Of a stretch of DNA of 64,000 nucleotides, positions 52,369-61,786 are shown piece after piece. The stretch comes from Bradyrhizobium viridifuturi (GTDB lineage Bacteria; Pseudomonadota; Alphaproteobacteria; Rhizobiales; Xanthobacteraceae). A program made the translations under genes and the position numbers. Each line of letters starts with the position of its first letter. Within the stretch, counting starts at the first letter, position 1. The notes beneath the pieces are model-generated. The model worked only from the letters and a program-made list of their open reading frames with translations. It ran no database searches and was not told the DNA's origin. The DNA lies in assembly GCF_001238275.1 (NCBI RefSeq), contig NZ_LGTB01000008.1:1-64000 (forward strand). The letters are read 5' to 3'.

Positions 52369-53208
52369 ATGCCCCAGTTTCGCCTGACCCAGATCTCCGA
52401 CACCCACCTCGCGCGCCGCTTCAAGCCGCTCGTCGACAACTTTCACCGCGTCAGCGAGCACATCGATGCGACGCGTCCCGATCTCCTGCTCAACTCCGGC
52501 GACGTCTCGTTCGACGGGCCGACCAGCCGCGACGACATGATGTTCGCCAAGCAGTTGCACAATGCGCTGCCGGTCGACTGCCTCTATCTGCCGGGCAATC
52601 ACGACATCGGCGACAATCCGACCGCGGTCGGCCCGGTGCCGGCGCAACTGCCGACCGAACAAACGCGCGGCGCCTTCACCTCGGTGCTCGGCGAGGACCG
52701 CTGGCATTTCGACGCCGCCGGCTGGTGCTTCATCGGGCTGAATTCGCTGATCATGAACACCGGCCTCGACAGCGAGGCCGAGCAGTTCGACTGGCTCGCG
52801 GCCACGCTCGACAAGGCCGTCGGCCGGCCGGTCGCGCTGTTCGTGCACAAGCCGCTCTATCTCGACGTGCCCTACGATGCCGAGCGCGTCGAGACCGCGA
52901 TCCGTTACGTGCCGCAGCCGGCGCGCCGCCGCCTGATCGAGATGTTCGGCAAGGTCGATTGGCGTCTGGTCGGCAGCGGCCATGTGCACCAGCGCCGCGA
53001 CTACACGTTCGAGCATGTCAGGCACGTCTGGGCGCCCTCGGCCGGCTTCATCATTTCCGATGCGCGGCAGGAAGTGATCGGCATCAAGGAGGTTGGGCTC
53101 GTCGAGTACCGCTTCCAGTCCGACAGCTTCGAGGTGCGCCATGTCAGGGCCAAGGGTCAGGTCGATGTCGACCTCGACAGCCTGTTAGGCAAGCAGCCGG
53201 CAGCCTGA
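52369..53208 (+). CDS. Calcineurin-like phosphodiesterase
   Basis: A 279-residue metallophosphoesterase of the class III cyclic-nucleotide phosphodiesterase-like group. The five signature motifs appear in order: ISDTHL, NSGDVS, PGNHD, FVHKPL and GSGHVH. The site should bind two metals. It could act on cAMP or on other phosphodiesters; note the class III cyclase at 1401, although the two genes are far apart. AAGGAG precedes the ATG at 52369. Confidence 0.9.
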   Translation: MPQFRLTQISDTHLARRFKPLVDNFHRVSEHIDATRPDLLLNSGDVSFDGPTSRDDMMFAKQLHNALPVDCLYLPGNHDIGDNPTAVGPVPAQLPTEQTRGAFTSVLGEDRWHFDAAGWCFIGLNSLIMNTGLDSEAEQFDWLAATLDKAVGRPVALFVHKPLYLDVPYDAERVETAIRYVPQPARRRLIEMFGKVDWRLVGSGHVHQRRDYTFEHVRHVWAPSAGFIISDARQEVIGIKEVGLVEYRFQSDSFEVRHVRAKGQVDVDLDSLLGKQPAA

Positions 53209-53218
53209 GCTGCCGCGG

Positions 53219-53464
53219 CTATCGCGCGGCGTCGTGCAGGTCCCGCTTGATGACGGTGAGCAGCGCCTGCAGCGAATCCTTGTTCGGTCGCGGCGCGGTC
53301 CGCACGCGAGGCACGTGCCGCATCAGGCGCGGCGGCTCGGCCGCCGGCTCCTCCTCGACGAATTTTCCATGCAAGACGTCGTCGCGGCGCCCCATGATGA
53401 ACATCGTCGCCCAATAGCCGACGGCGAGGAGAATGACCCCAAAAACAATAGCTTCAAAAACCAT
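53219..53464 (-). CDS. Small single-span membrane protein
   Basis: An 81-residue protein with one N-terminal membrane segment (VFEAIVFGVILLAVGYWATMFIM) followed by a basic, proline-rich cytoplasmic tail. I do not recognise the family. The ATG at 53464 gives the membrane segment directly at the N-terminus; the longer frame upstream passes through the terminator hairpin. It ends 11 bp from the convergent phosphodiesterase gene. Confidence 0.6.
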   Translation of the reverse strand: MVFEAIVFGVILLAVGYWATMFIMGRRDDVLHGKFVEEEPAAEPPRLMRHVPRVRTAPRPNKDSLQALLTVIKRDLHDAAR

Positions 53465-53522
53465 GGCTACACCTGAAATATAGCCATATTGAATCAACTG
53501 CTCCCGGTCCCCGTCAAGCAAA

Positions 53523-53541
53523 TGGGGGCCGAAAGCCCCCA
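53523..53541 (-). terminator. Terminator-like hairpin after the oxidoreductase gene
   Basis: TGGGGGC and GCCCCCA form a perfect 7-bp stem with a 5-nt loop. On the minus strand it is followed by a short T run. It lies downstream of the oxidoreductase gene that ends at 53607 and could terminate its transcript. Confidence 0.5.
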
Positions 53542-53606
53542 AAAGCCCGCCAATGTGGCGTTTTTGATACTTTGTTGCCCGGAATGGGAGCTGAGGAGCC
53601 CCTGCG

Positions 53607-54629
53607 TCAGGCCTTGTCCGGCCCGACCCGGACTAGCTGCTTGCCGAAATTGGCGCCCTTGAGCAGGCCCATGAACGCCTCCGGCGCGCTGTCCAGCCCC
53701 TCGGTCACGAACTCCTTGTACTTGACCTTGCCCTCGCGCACCCACTGCGACATGTCGCGCAGGAAGTCGCCATGCATGGCGGCGAAGTCGCTGACGATGA
53801 AGCCGCGGAACGTCAGCCGCTTGGTCAGGATCGCGAACATGATCGACGAAGCCCATTTCGGCGCCCGCGCTTCGCGATCGTTATAGTGCGCGATCAGGCC
53901 GCACACCGGGACGCGCGCAAACGCGTTGAGCTGCGGGTAGACCGCCTCGAATACGGGCCCGCCGACATTCTCGAAATAGACATCGATGCCCTTCGGGCAG
54001 GCCTCCTTCAGCTTGGCGGCCAAGTCCGGGTCGCGATGGTCGAGGCAGGCATCGAAGCCGAGCTCTTTGGTCACGTAGTCGCACTTGTCCTTGCCGCCGG
54101 CGATGCCGACAGCGCGCGCCCCCTTGATCTTTGCGATCTGGCCGACAGCCGACCCGACCGCGCCGGAGGCGCCGGCAACCACCACCGTCTCGCCCGGCTT
54201 CGGCTTGCCGATCTCGAGCAGGCCGGTATAGGCGGTCATGCCGGGCATGCCGAGCACGCCGACGGCGGTCGAGATCGGCGCGATCTTCGGATCGATCTTG
54301 GCGAGGCCCTTGCCGTCGGACAGCGCATGGGTCTGCCAGCCCGCGCGCGACAGCACGATATCGCCCTTGGCAAAGCCGGGATTGTTGGACGCGATCACCT
54401 CGCTCACCGTGCCGCCTTCCATCACGCCGTCGACCGGCACCGGCGCGGCGTAGGATGGGCCGTCGTTCATGCGCCCGCGCATATAGGGATCGAGCGACAG
54501 CCAGATGGTGCGGAGCAGCACCTCGCCCGCACCCGGCGTCGGCGGCGTGTAGTCCTCGAGCCTGAAATTGGCCGGCGTGGGCTCGCCATGCGGGCGCGAA
54601 GCCAGAACGATGCGCTTTCCTTGGGACAT
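53607..54629 (-). CDS. NADP-dependent MDR-family oxidoreductase
   Basis: A 340-residue medium-chain reductase of the leukotriene B4 12-hydroxydehydrogenase/CurA type. The NADP-binding loop is VVVAGASGAVGSAVGQIAK. YFENVGGPVFEAV and the N-terminal LRTIWLSLDPYMRGRM are characteristic. No zinc ligands are seen. Such enzymes reduce the double bond of alpha,beta-unsaturated ketones and aldehydes. The ATG at 54629 follows GAGGAAAA. Confidence 0.9.
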   Translation of the reverse strand: MSQGKRIVLASRPHGEPTPANFRLEDYTPPTPGAGEVLLRTIWLSLDPYMRGRMNDGPSYAAPVPVDGVMEGGTVSEVIASNNPGFAKGDIVLSRAGWQTHALSDGKGLAKIDPKIAPISTAVGVLGMPGMTAYTGLLEIGKPKPGETVVVAGASGAVGSAVGQIAKIKGARAVGIAGGKDKCDYVTKELGFDACLDHRDPDLAAKLKEACPKGIDVYFENVGGPVFEAVYPQLNAFARVPVCGLIAHYNDREARAPKWASSIMFAILTKRLTFRGFIVSDFAAMHGDFLRDMSQWVREGKVKYKEFVTEGLDSAPEAFMGLLKGANFGKQLVRVGPDKA

Positions 54630-54789
54630 GATTTTCCTCTTGGATGATTGGTTCGTGGCGCACACGTAGTCATGCAATCCGTCTCCCCGCAAGGGAGATG
54701 GATTTTGTTCTTTCGCGTCGAGCTGTTTGAAACGTTGTTTGAAATGACGACCGTCATTTCGGACAGGCAGTGGCGCCGACTCTCAAGGT

Positions 54790-54829
54790 CGTCATTCCCC
54801 GATGCGCAATTGCGCATCGGGGAATGACG
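54790..54829. repeat. 40-bp perfect palindrome
   Basis: CGTCATTCCCCGATGCGCAA (54790-54809) is followed directly by its exact reverse complement to 54829, with no spacer. The arms resemble those of the repeat at 47496-47538. It lies 14 bp downstream of the guaB stop codon and could act as a bidirectional transcription or mRNA-protecting hairpin. Confidence 0.85.
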
Positions 54830-54842
54830 TGGGCGAAGTGGC

Positions 54843-56408
<1,566 letters not shown>

Positions 56409-56515
56409 TCACCGTCGAATCGGTGCCCATCGGTGGGGTTGACGCTGGTCGATAGCATGGCGGCATGACGAATCAAAGTGTTTGCCAGCCATGCACAGGC
56501 TTTTTACGGGCCTGG

Positions 56516-56797
56516 TCAGGGCACCCTGTAGCCGGGTGGCGGGCCGTGCCGGCGGATCGCCTCGACCATCTCGCGGTGGCGCCGGTCCTCCCGCTTCATG
56601 TGGACCGCGATCACCGCATGGGCCGACGGCACCAGCAGCAAGACATGGAAAAACAGCCCGAAAATCGCGCAAAACACGATCAGGACCAGATTGAAGATGG
56701 CCGAAAACGGCTGTCCGTTCAGGAGCAGCCCGATCGGCGGCAAGAGAGCGGCAAGGACGTAGATCACGGCGCACACCTCGAACGCTGGCGGATGCAT
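56516..56797 (-). CDS. Small membrane protein, Pmp3/YqaE-like in pattern
   Basis: A 93-residue protein with two membrane segments. The first half, VIYVLAALLPPIGLLLNG, and PSAHAVIAVH resemble the LLPP...G and IHA signatures of the small Pmp3/UPF0057 proteins, although the match is partial and the protein is longer. The C-terminal third is charged. The family assignment is tentative. It is upstream of guaB on the same strand, separated by 182 bp. Confidence 0.55.
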   Translation of the reverse strand: MHPPAFEVCAVIYVLAALLPPIGLLLNGQPFSAIFNLVLIVFCAIFGLFFHVLLLVPSAHAVIAVHMKREDRRHREMVEAIRRHGPPPGYRVP

Positions 56798-56908
56798 AGC
56801 AGCGTCACGCAGGATTTAGGGCGTTTGGCCGGTTCCGCAATAGCGTGGCCGAAGGCAGGATGATATGGCCCCCTCGCCCGCCTTTTTCAGCATAGCTGTC
56901 CTATTTTG

Positions 56909-58470
56909 ATGAACAAACAACGCCTGATCCCGCTCATCGTGGCCACCGCCTTGTTCATGGAAAACATGGACTCCACGGTGATTGCGACCTCGCTGCCGGC
57001 AATCGCCGCCGATATCGGCACAAGCCCCCTGACGCTCAAGCTCGCGATCACGTCCTATCTGCTGTCGTTGGCGGTGTTCATCCCGGCGAGCGGCTGGACC
57101 GCGGACCGCTTCGGCGCCCGCATCGTGTTTGCCGGCGCCGTTGCCGTGTTCATGCTGGGCTCGATCGGCTGCGCGCTGTCGTCCTCGGTGACCGATTTCG
57201 TGTTCGCGCGCATCCTGCAAGGCCTCGGCGGGGCGATGATGACGCCGGTCGGGCGGCTGGTGCTGCTGCGCTCGGTCGACAAGAGCGCGCTGGTCAACGC
57301 GATGGCCTGGGTGACGGTGCCGGCGCTGATAGGCCCGGTGATCGGGCCGCCGCTCGGCGGCTTCATCACCACCTATTTCTCCTGGCACTGGATCTTCCTG
57401 ATCAACATCCCGATCGGGCTGCTCGGCATCTTCCTGGCGCTGAAATATATCGACCCGATCAAGAGCGAAGACCCCGAGCGTTTCGATCTGATGGGACTCG
57501 TGCTGGCCGCATCGGCCTCGCCGGCATCGCCTTCGGGCTGTCGGTCGCAGGCCTCAATCTCCTGCCCTGGCCGATCGTCGCGGCCCTCGTCGGGGTCGGC
57601 TCCATCTCGATGACGCTCTACGTGCTGCATGCGCGGCGGACCGGATCGCCGGTGCTGGATTTTTCGCTGCTGCGGCTGCCGACCATGCGCGCCTCGATCG
57701 TCGGCGGCTTCATGTTCCGGCTCGGCATCGGCGCGCTGCCGTTCCTGCTGCCGCTGTTGATGCAGGTCGGCTTCGGCCTGTCGCCGTTCCAGTCCGGCCT
57801 CGTGACGTTTGCCTCCGCGGTCGGCGCCATGGGCATGAAGACCCTGGCCGCGCGCATCATCAAGGCGTTCGGATTCCGCAACATGATGACGGTCAACGCC
57901 GTGGTCAGCTCGGCCTTCCTCGCCGCCTGCGCGCTGTTCACGATCTCGACGCCACTGATGCTGATCTTCACCATCCTGGTGGTCGGCGGCTTCTTCCGCT
58001 CGTTGCAATTCACCGCGATCAACACGGTGGCTTACGCAGAGGTCGAGGCGCCGCAGATGAGCCGCGCCACCACCCTCGTCAGCGTCAACCAGCAGCTCGC
58101 GGTGTCTGCCGGCGTCGCGGTCGGCGCGTTCTCGGTCGAAACCGTGCTGGCAATGCATCACCAGACCGAGCTTTCCGCCGACGTGTTCGGGCCGGCTTTC
58201 ATCGTGGTGTCACTGATCTCGGCGGCCTCGGCCTGGTTCTTCTGGCAGATGCCGGCCGACGCCGGCAACGAAATCTCCGGCCGCAAGGCGATCGATATTT
58301 CCAGCCGCAAGGGCGCCGAGAAGCGCCGCGCCACCGAAGCCGTCAAGGTCGCGACCGAGGACACCCAGACGCGCGGGATCAGCGGCTGGGGTAATCAAGT
58401 CGGGCCTGCGTGCTTGGATTGGGCTGTCCATGCCCGGTCCCGGATCACGCTACAGATTTGGAATTTGTAG
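56909..58470 (+). pseudogene. DHA2-family MFS transporter, frameshifted
   Basis: A 14-segment drug transporter beginning MNKQRLIPLIVATALFMENMDSTVIATSLPAIA. The loop motif is GWTADRFGARIVF. Near 57505-57512 the frame DLMGLVLA... is lost, and GLAGIAFGLSVAGLNLLPW continues one base back, so one G appears to be missing. The second part runs to 58470, overlapping the convergent monooxygenase gene by 76 bp. The intact protein would be about 520 residues. The last 30 residues are not membrane-like and may be non-native. Confidence 0.82.
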
Positions 58471-58718
58471 TCGCTGAAGAAGTCCGCAACGCCGCGCCTC
58501 TTGGCCTTCGCGTGCTCGGGGTGACGGCGCCATTGCTCCAGGGCCTGTTCGGTCTCGAACTCGACGATCGTCACGCGCTCACCGTCTTCGGCAACGAAGC
58601 CCTTGTGGCCGACATAGCCCGGCACAGTCCGCGCCAGTTCGCTCATCTGCTTTGCCATTGGGCCGTATTCATCCTGAACGCCGGGGTTCAATCGCGAGCG
58701 AAATATGGTGACGATCAT
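58395..58718 (-). CDS. Antibiotic biosynthesis monooxygenase (ABM) family protein
   Basis: A 107-residue ferredoxin-like ABM-domain protein beginning MIVTIFRSRLNPGVQDEYGPMAKQMSELARTVPGYVGHKGF, with EFETEQALEQWRRHPEHAKA. Members are cofactor-poor monooxygenases or stress-related proteins. The LysR gene directly upstream on the same strand and the matching GCATA/TATGC boxes at 58811 and 59750 indicate control by that LysR. Confidence 0.87.
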   Translation of the reverse strand: MIVTIFRSRLNPGVQDEYGPMAKQMSELARTVPGYVGHKGFVAEDGERVTIVEFETEQALEQWRRHPEHAKAKRRGVADFFSDYKFQICSVIRDRAWTAQSKHAGPT

Positions 58719-58810
58719 GGGCGCCTTCCTGTGCAGGATCGTTTGAGGTCATCGGAGGCGTCGCCCCCAGTGCCCGGTGACCTTGCGACCAGGAATGACA
58801 TAAATCAAAT

Positions 58811-58834
58811 GCATACATCAGATTATGATTATGC
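58811..58834. promoter_or_regulatory. LysR box upstream of the ABM gene
   Basis: GCATA (58811-58815) and TATGC (58830-58834) are inverted ends separated by 14 bp containing ATCAGATT. A similar box lies upstream of the LysR gene at 59750-59772. Confidence 0.6.
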
Positions 58835-58841
58835 AGAGAAT

Positions 58842-59740
58842 CTAAGCGAGCTTAGCCTTCATTTCGCCGGCCAGCAACGCGATCGCCGGATCAAAACGGC
58901 CTGGAGCGGCATTGCGGATCAAGGTCACCACGGCGGGCAAGGTGAAGTCCAGAACGTCCAACACGCGCAGCGCATTCCGGTGTGGGCTTTGCTCGAACTG
59001 ACGATGCGGCACCAGACCCAACCCGCCACTATGGGCGAGCAGCGATAGCTGGAGGTCCTCACCAAACACCTCCGCAGCGATGCGGATCGGCAGTTGCAGC
59101 CGGTCAAACGTTTTCATGAGTGCCGCACGGCATCCGCACCCCGCGGGTTCAGGAACCAACCCTGCCCGGAAAGGTCGCGCAGCCGATAACGATGAGCGCC
59201 GCGCTTCGCTGGTAATTTGGCCGGGCCGACGATGACGACCCGTTCGGCGCCGAGCGCAATGCTAGTCAGCCCGGGCGGAAGGGTGTGGGCCTCGGTCAGG
59301 AGGCCCACCGCGCAATCGAGCGATCCGTTGCGCACATCCTCGATGAGACCGGCGCTCCAGTTTGAGCTGATCTGCAGCTTGATCCGAGGGAACGTGCGGT
59401 GCAGGGCATCGAGTGGCGTGGTCAGGACCATCTCGCCGAGGCCGTGGGCAATCCCGGCCTTGAGATCGCCGGCCGGATCGGCTGCGCCCGTCGTGCAGGC
59501 CTCCAGCTCCGCGACCGCGGTCAATACTCTCCTGCAATGCTCCAGGACATGGTTCCCGAGCGCAGTGAGAACCGCCGGCTTTACCGCACGATTGAATAGC
59601 GGCGCATCGCCGATCGCGGCCTCAAAGTTCTGGATCCGCCGCGTCGCGGCCGGCTGCGTCAGGTTGAGGCGTGCGGCCGCGCGGTTCACCGACCCTGTTT
59701 CCGCGACTGCGACAAAGGCTTGGATATCCTGCAAATTCAT
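58842..59740 (-). pseudogene. LysR-family regulator, frameshifted
   Basis: It begins MNLQDIQAFVAVAETGSVNRAAARLNLTQPAATRRIQNFE, a clear LysR helix-turn-helix. The first frame stops after NPRGADAVRHS near 59114. The effector domain continues one base back as CGCRAALMKTFDRLQLPIRIAAEVFGEDLQL to 58842, so one base appears to be missing near 59133-59145. The intact protein would be about 300 residues. It is followed on the same strand by the ABM gene. Confidence 0.83.
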
Positions 59741-59749
59741 AAGCAGGAA

Positions 59750-59772
59750 GCATAATCAGATTTTTATTATGC
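59750..59772. promoter_or_regulatory. LysR box upstream of the LysR gene
   Basis: GCATAAT (59750-59756) and ATTATGC (59766-59772) are perfect inverted arms around CAGATTTTT. The site lies 10 bp before the LysR start codon, suiting autoregulation, and shares ATCAGATT with the box at 58811-58834. Confidence 0.65.
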
Positions 59773-59807
59773 AGGAAGTAGAAAGTCTGGGAGCCGCGGC
59801 GGATTGC

Positions 59808-60500
59808 TCACGACGCGGGCTTTTGGGCAGCACGAAACCCAGTCGCCAGCACGTAGCGCTCGGACGAGTCCTGCCGGCTCGCGGACGGCTTGACGTGACG
59901 GACGGTGGCGAAATCGCGCTTCAGCTGCGCCACCAGCTCGGCGTCGGCGCCGCTCTGGAACACCTTTGCCAGGAACGTGCCGCCGGGATTGAGCACCTCG
60001 CCGGCGAAATGCGCGGCGGTCTCGACCAGGCCGATGATGCGCAGTTGGTCGGTCTTGCGATGGCCGGTCGTGTTGGCGGCCATGTCGGACATCACGAAAT
60101 CGGCGCGGCCGCCCATCATCGCGATCAGTTTTTCCGGCGCGTCATGATCGAGGAAATCGAGCTGCGCGAAGGTGACGCCGGGGATCTCGCCCATCTCCAG
60201 CAGATCGATCGCGACCACCTTGCCCTTGCCGTCGGCAGCGCCGGTGCGCTTGGCCGCGATCTGGCTCCAGCCGCCGGGCGCGGCGCCAAGATCGACGACC
60301 GTCACGCCCGGTTTGAGCAGGCGGTATTTGTCATCGATCTCGAGCAGCTTGAAGGCCGCGCGTGAGCGGTAGCCCATCGCCTTGGCCTTGGCGACATAGG
60401 GATCGTTGAGCTGGCGCTCGAGCCAGAGCTTTGACGACAGTTTACGCTTGCCGCCGCTCTTGACCGTGACGTGCAGCCGCCCGGTGGTGTCTTTCGCCAT
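59808..60500 (-). CDS. rlmE: 23S rRNA 2'-O-methyltransferase RlmE
   Basis: A 230-residue FtsJ/RrmJ-family protein that methylates the 2'-OH of U2552 in 23S rRNA late in 50S assembly. The SAM-binding loop is [15 protein letters not shown]. The conserved YRSRAAFKL (with catalytic Lys), [12 protein letters not shown] (Asp) and FLAKVFQSG (Lys) carry the K-D-K part of the tetrad, and the Glu is in SSERYVL. It lies downstream of the Ppx/GppA gene on the same strand, 33 bp apart, and probably forms an operon with it. Confidence 0.95.
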   Translation of the reverse strand: MAKDTTGRLHVTVKSGGKRKLSSKLWLERQLNDPYVAKAKAMGYRSRAAFKLLEIDDKYRLLKPGVTVVDLGAAPGGWSQIAAKRTGAADGKGKVVAIDLLEMGEIPGVTFAQLDFLDHDAPEKLIAMMGGRADFVMSDMAANTTGHRKTDQLRIIGLVETAAHFAGEVLNPGGTFLAKVFQSGADAELVAQLKRDFATVRHVKPSASRQDSSERYVLATGFRAAQKPAS

Positions 60501-60533
60501 GATCTTTCTTGGATTGGTGTGATTGGGCGTGTT

Positions 60534-61577
60534 CTAGCACGCCCGCAGCGCGCCGTCCTCGCGCATCATCTCGACCAGCATGCCCTCGCGCAGGCCGCGA
60601 TCGGCGACGCGGAGCCGCGGCATCGGGAACGCGTTGCGGATCGCATCGAGGATCGCGCAGCCGGCGAGCACCAAATCGGCTCGCTCGACGCTGATGCAGC
60701 TGTTGTTGACGCGCGCCTCATAGCTCATGCCAAGCAGCCTCTGGATCGTCGCTGACACGTCGCCATCGTTCATCCAGATGCCGTCGATGCGGCGGCGGTC
60801 GTAGCGCGACAGATTGAGGAAGACGCCGGCGAGCGTGGTCACGGTGCCCGAGGTGCCGAGCATGTGCATGTCGCGCAGGTCCCGGCCATGCTCGGCCGCG
60901 AACGGCGCGACGTGGCGCGCGACCTCCTCGATCATCTGCGCGTACAAATCGCGGGTCACGTTCCTGCCGCCGAAATGTTCGGCGAGGGTCACGACGCCAA
61001 GCGGGATCGACATCCACGCCTTGATGCGCGGCGGCAGATCGGGCGCAGCCGGATCACGCTCGATCCGCACCAGCTCGGTCGAGCCGCCGCCGATGTCGAA
61101 CAGGATGGCGCCACGCCCCTTCGGATCGAGCAGCGGCGAGCAGCCGATCACGGCAAGCGTCGCCTCGGTCTCGCGATCGATCACCTCGAGCTCGATGCCG
61201 GTCTCGGCCGCGACGCGCGCGCGAAAGCTCTCGGCGTTGCCGGCAGCGCGGCAGGCCTCGGTGGCGATCAGCCGCAGCCGGCGGGCCTTGCGATAGCGGA
61301 TCTTGTCGCTGCAAATGGCGAGCGCGGCGATCGCGCGCTCGATTGCCGCCTCGCTGATCGAGCCGGTGGCTGCGATGCCCTCGCCGAGCCGGATGATCCG
61401 CGAGAAGGAGTCGACCACGCGGAACCCGTCGCCAGTGGGACAGGCAATCAAGAGCCGGCAATTGTTGGTGCCAAGGTCGAGCGCGGCGTAGACGCCGCTT
61501 TCCGCGGCCGCCGCAACCAACCCCGACGGGGCTTCGCCGGCCGGAGGGCCGTCGCAAAGCCGCACATGGTCGTTCAT
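60534..61577 (-). CDS. Ppx/GppA-family phosphatase
   Basis: A 347-residue exopolyphosphatase/pppGpp phosphatase of the ASKHA fold. The first phosphate loop is YAALDLGTNNCRLLI, and the second appears in ILFDIGGGSTELV. LGTSGTVTTLAGV is the adenosine-like region. It is shorter than E. coli Ppx or GppA, as is usual in alphaproteobacteria, so polyphosphate and pppGpp are both candidate substrates. The ATG at 61577 is preferred over an upstream in-frame start at 61604. It is probably co-transcribed with rlmE. Confidence 0.9.
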   Translation of the reverse strand: MNDHVRLCDGPPAGEAPSGLVAAAAESGVYAALDLGTNNCRLLIACPTGDGFRVVDSFSRIIRLGEGIAATGSISEAAIERAIAALAICSDKIRYRKARRLRLIATEACRAAGNAESFRARVAAETGIELEVIDRETEATLAVIGCSPLLDPKGRGAILFDIGGGSTELVRIERDPAAPDLPPRIKAWMSIPLGVVTLAEHFGGRNVTRDLYAQMIEEVARHVAPFAAEHGRDLRDMHMLGTSGTVTTLAGVFLNLSRYDRRRIDGIWMNDGDVSATIQRLLGMSYEARVNNSCISVERADLVLAGCAILDAIRNAFPMPRLRVADRGLREGMLVEMMREDGALRAC

Positions 61578-61786
61578 CAAAACTGTCTTTCCGCAGGCCC
61601 CCAAGGGCGATCCCTGGGCCCGCCGAATAATTGTCGTTCACGGAAACTTTAGCAGCGTCAAAGCCCTGCGCAAACTCCGTTCACATTGGGTCCATGCCCA
61701 ATCGGGCGTTGTCGTTAAGGGGGGCGTGCGTTATCTCCTCAACGCCCCCAAACTCCAGCAAATCCGGGCATTTCAGGTCATTTTCG

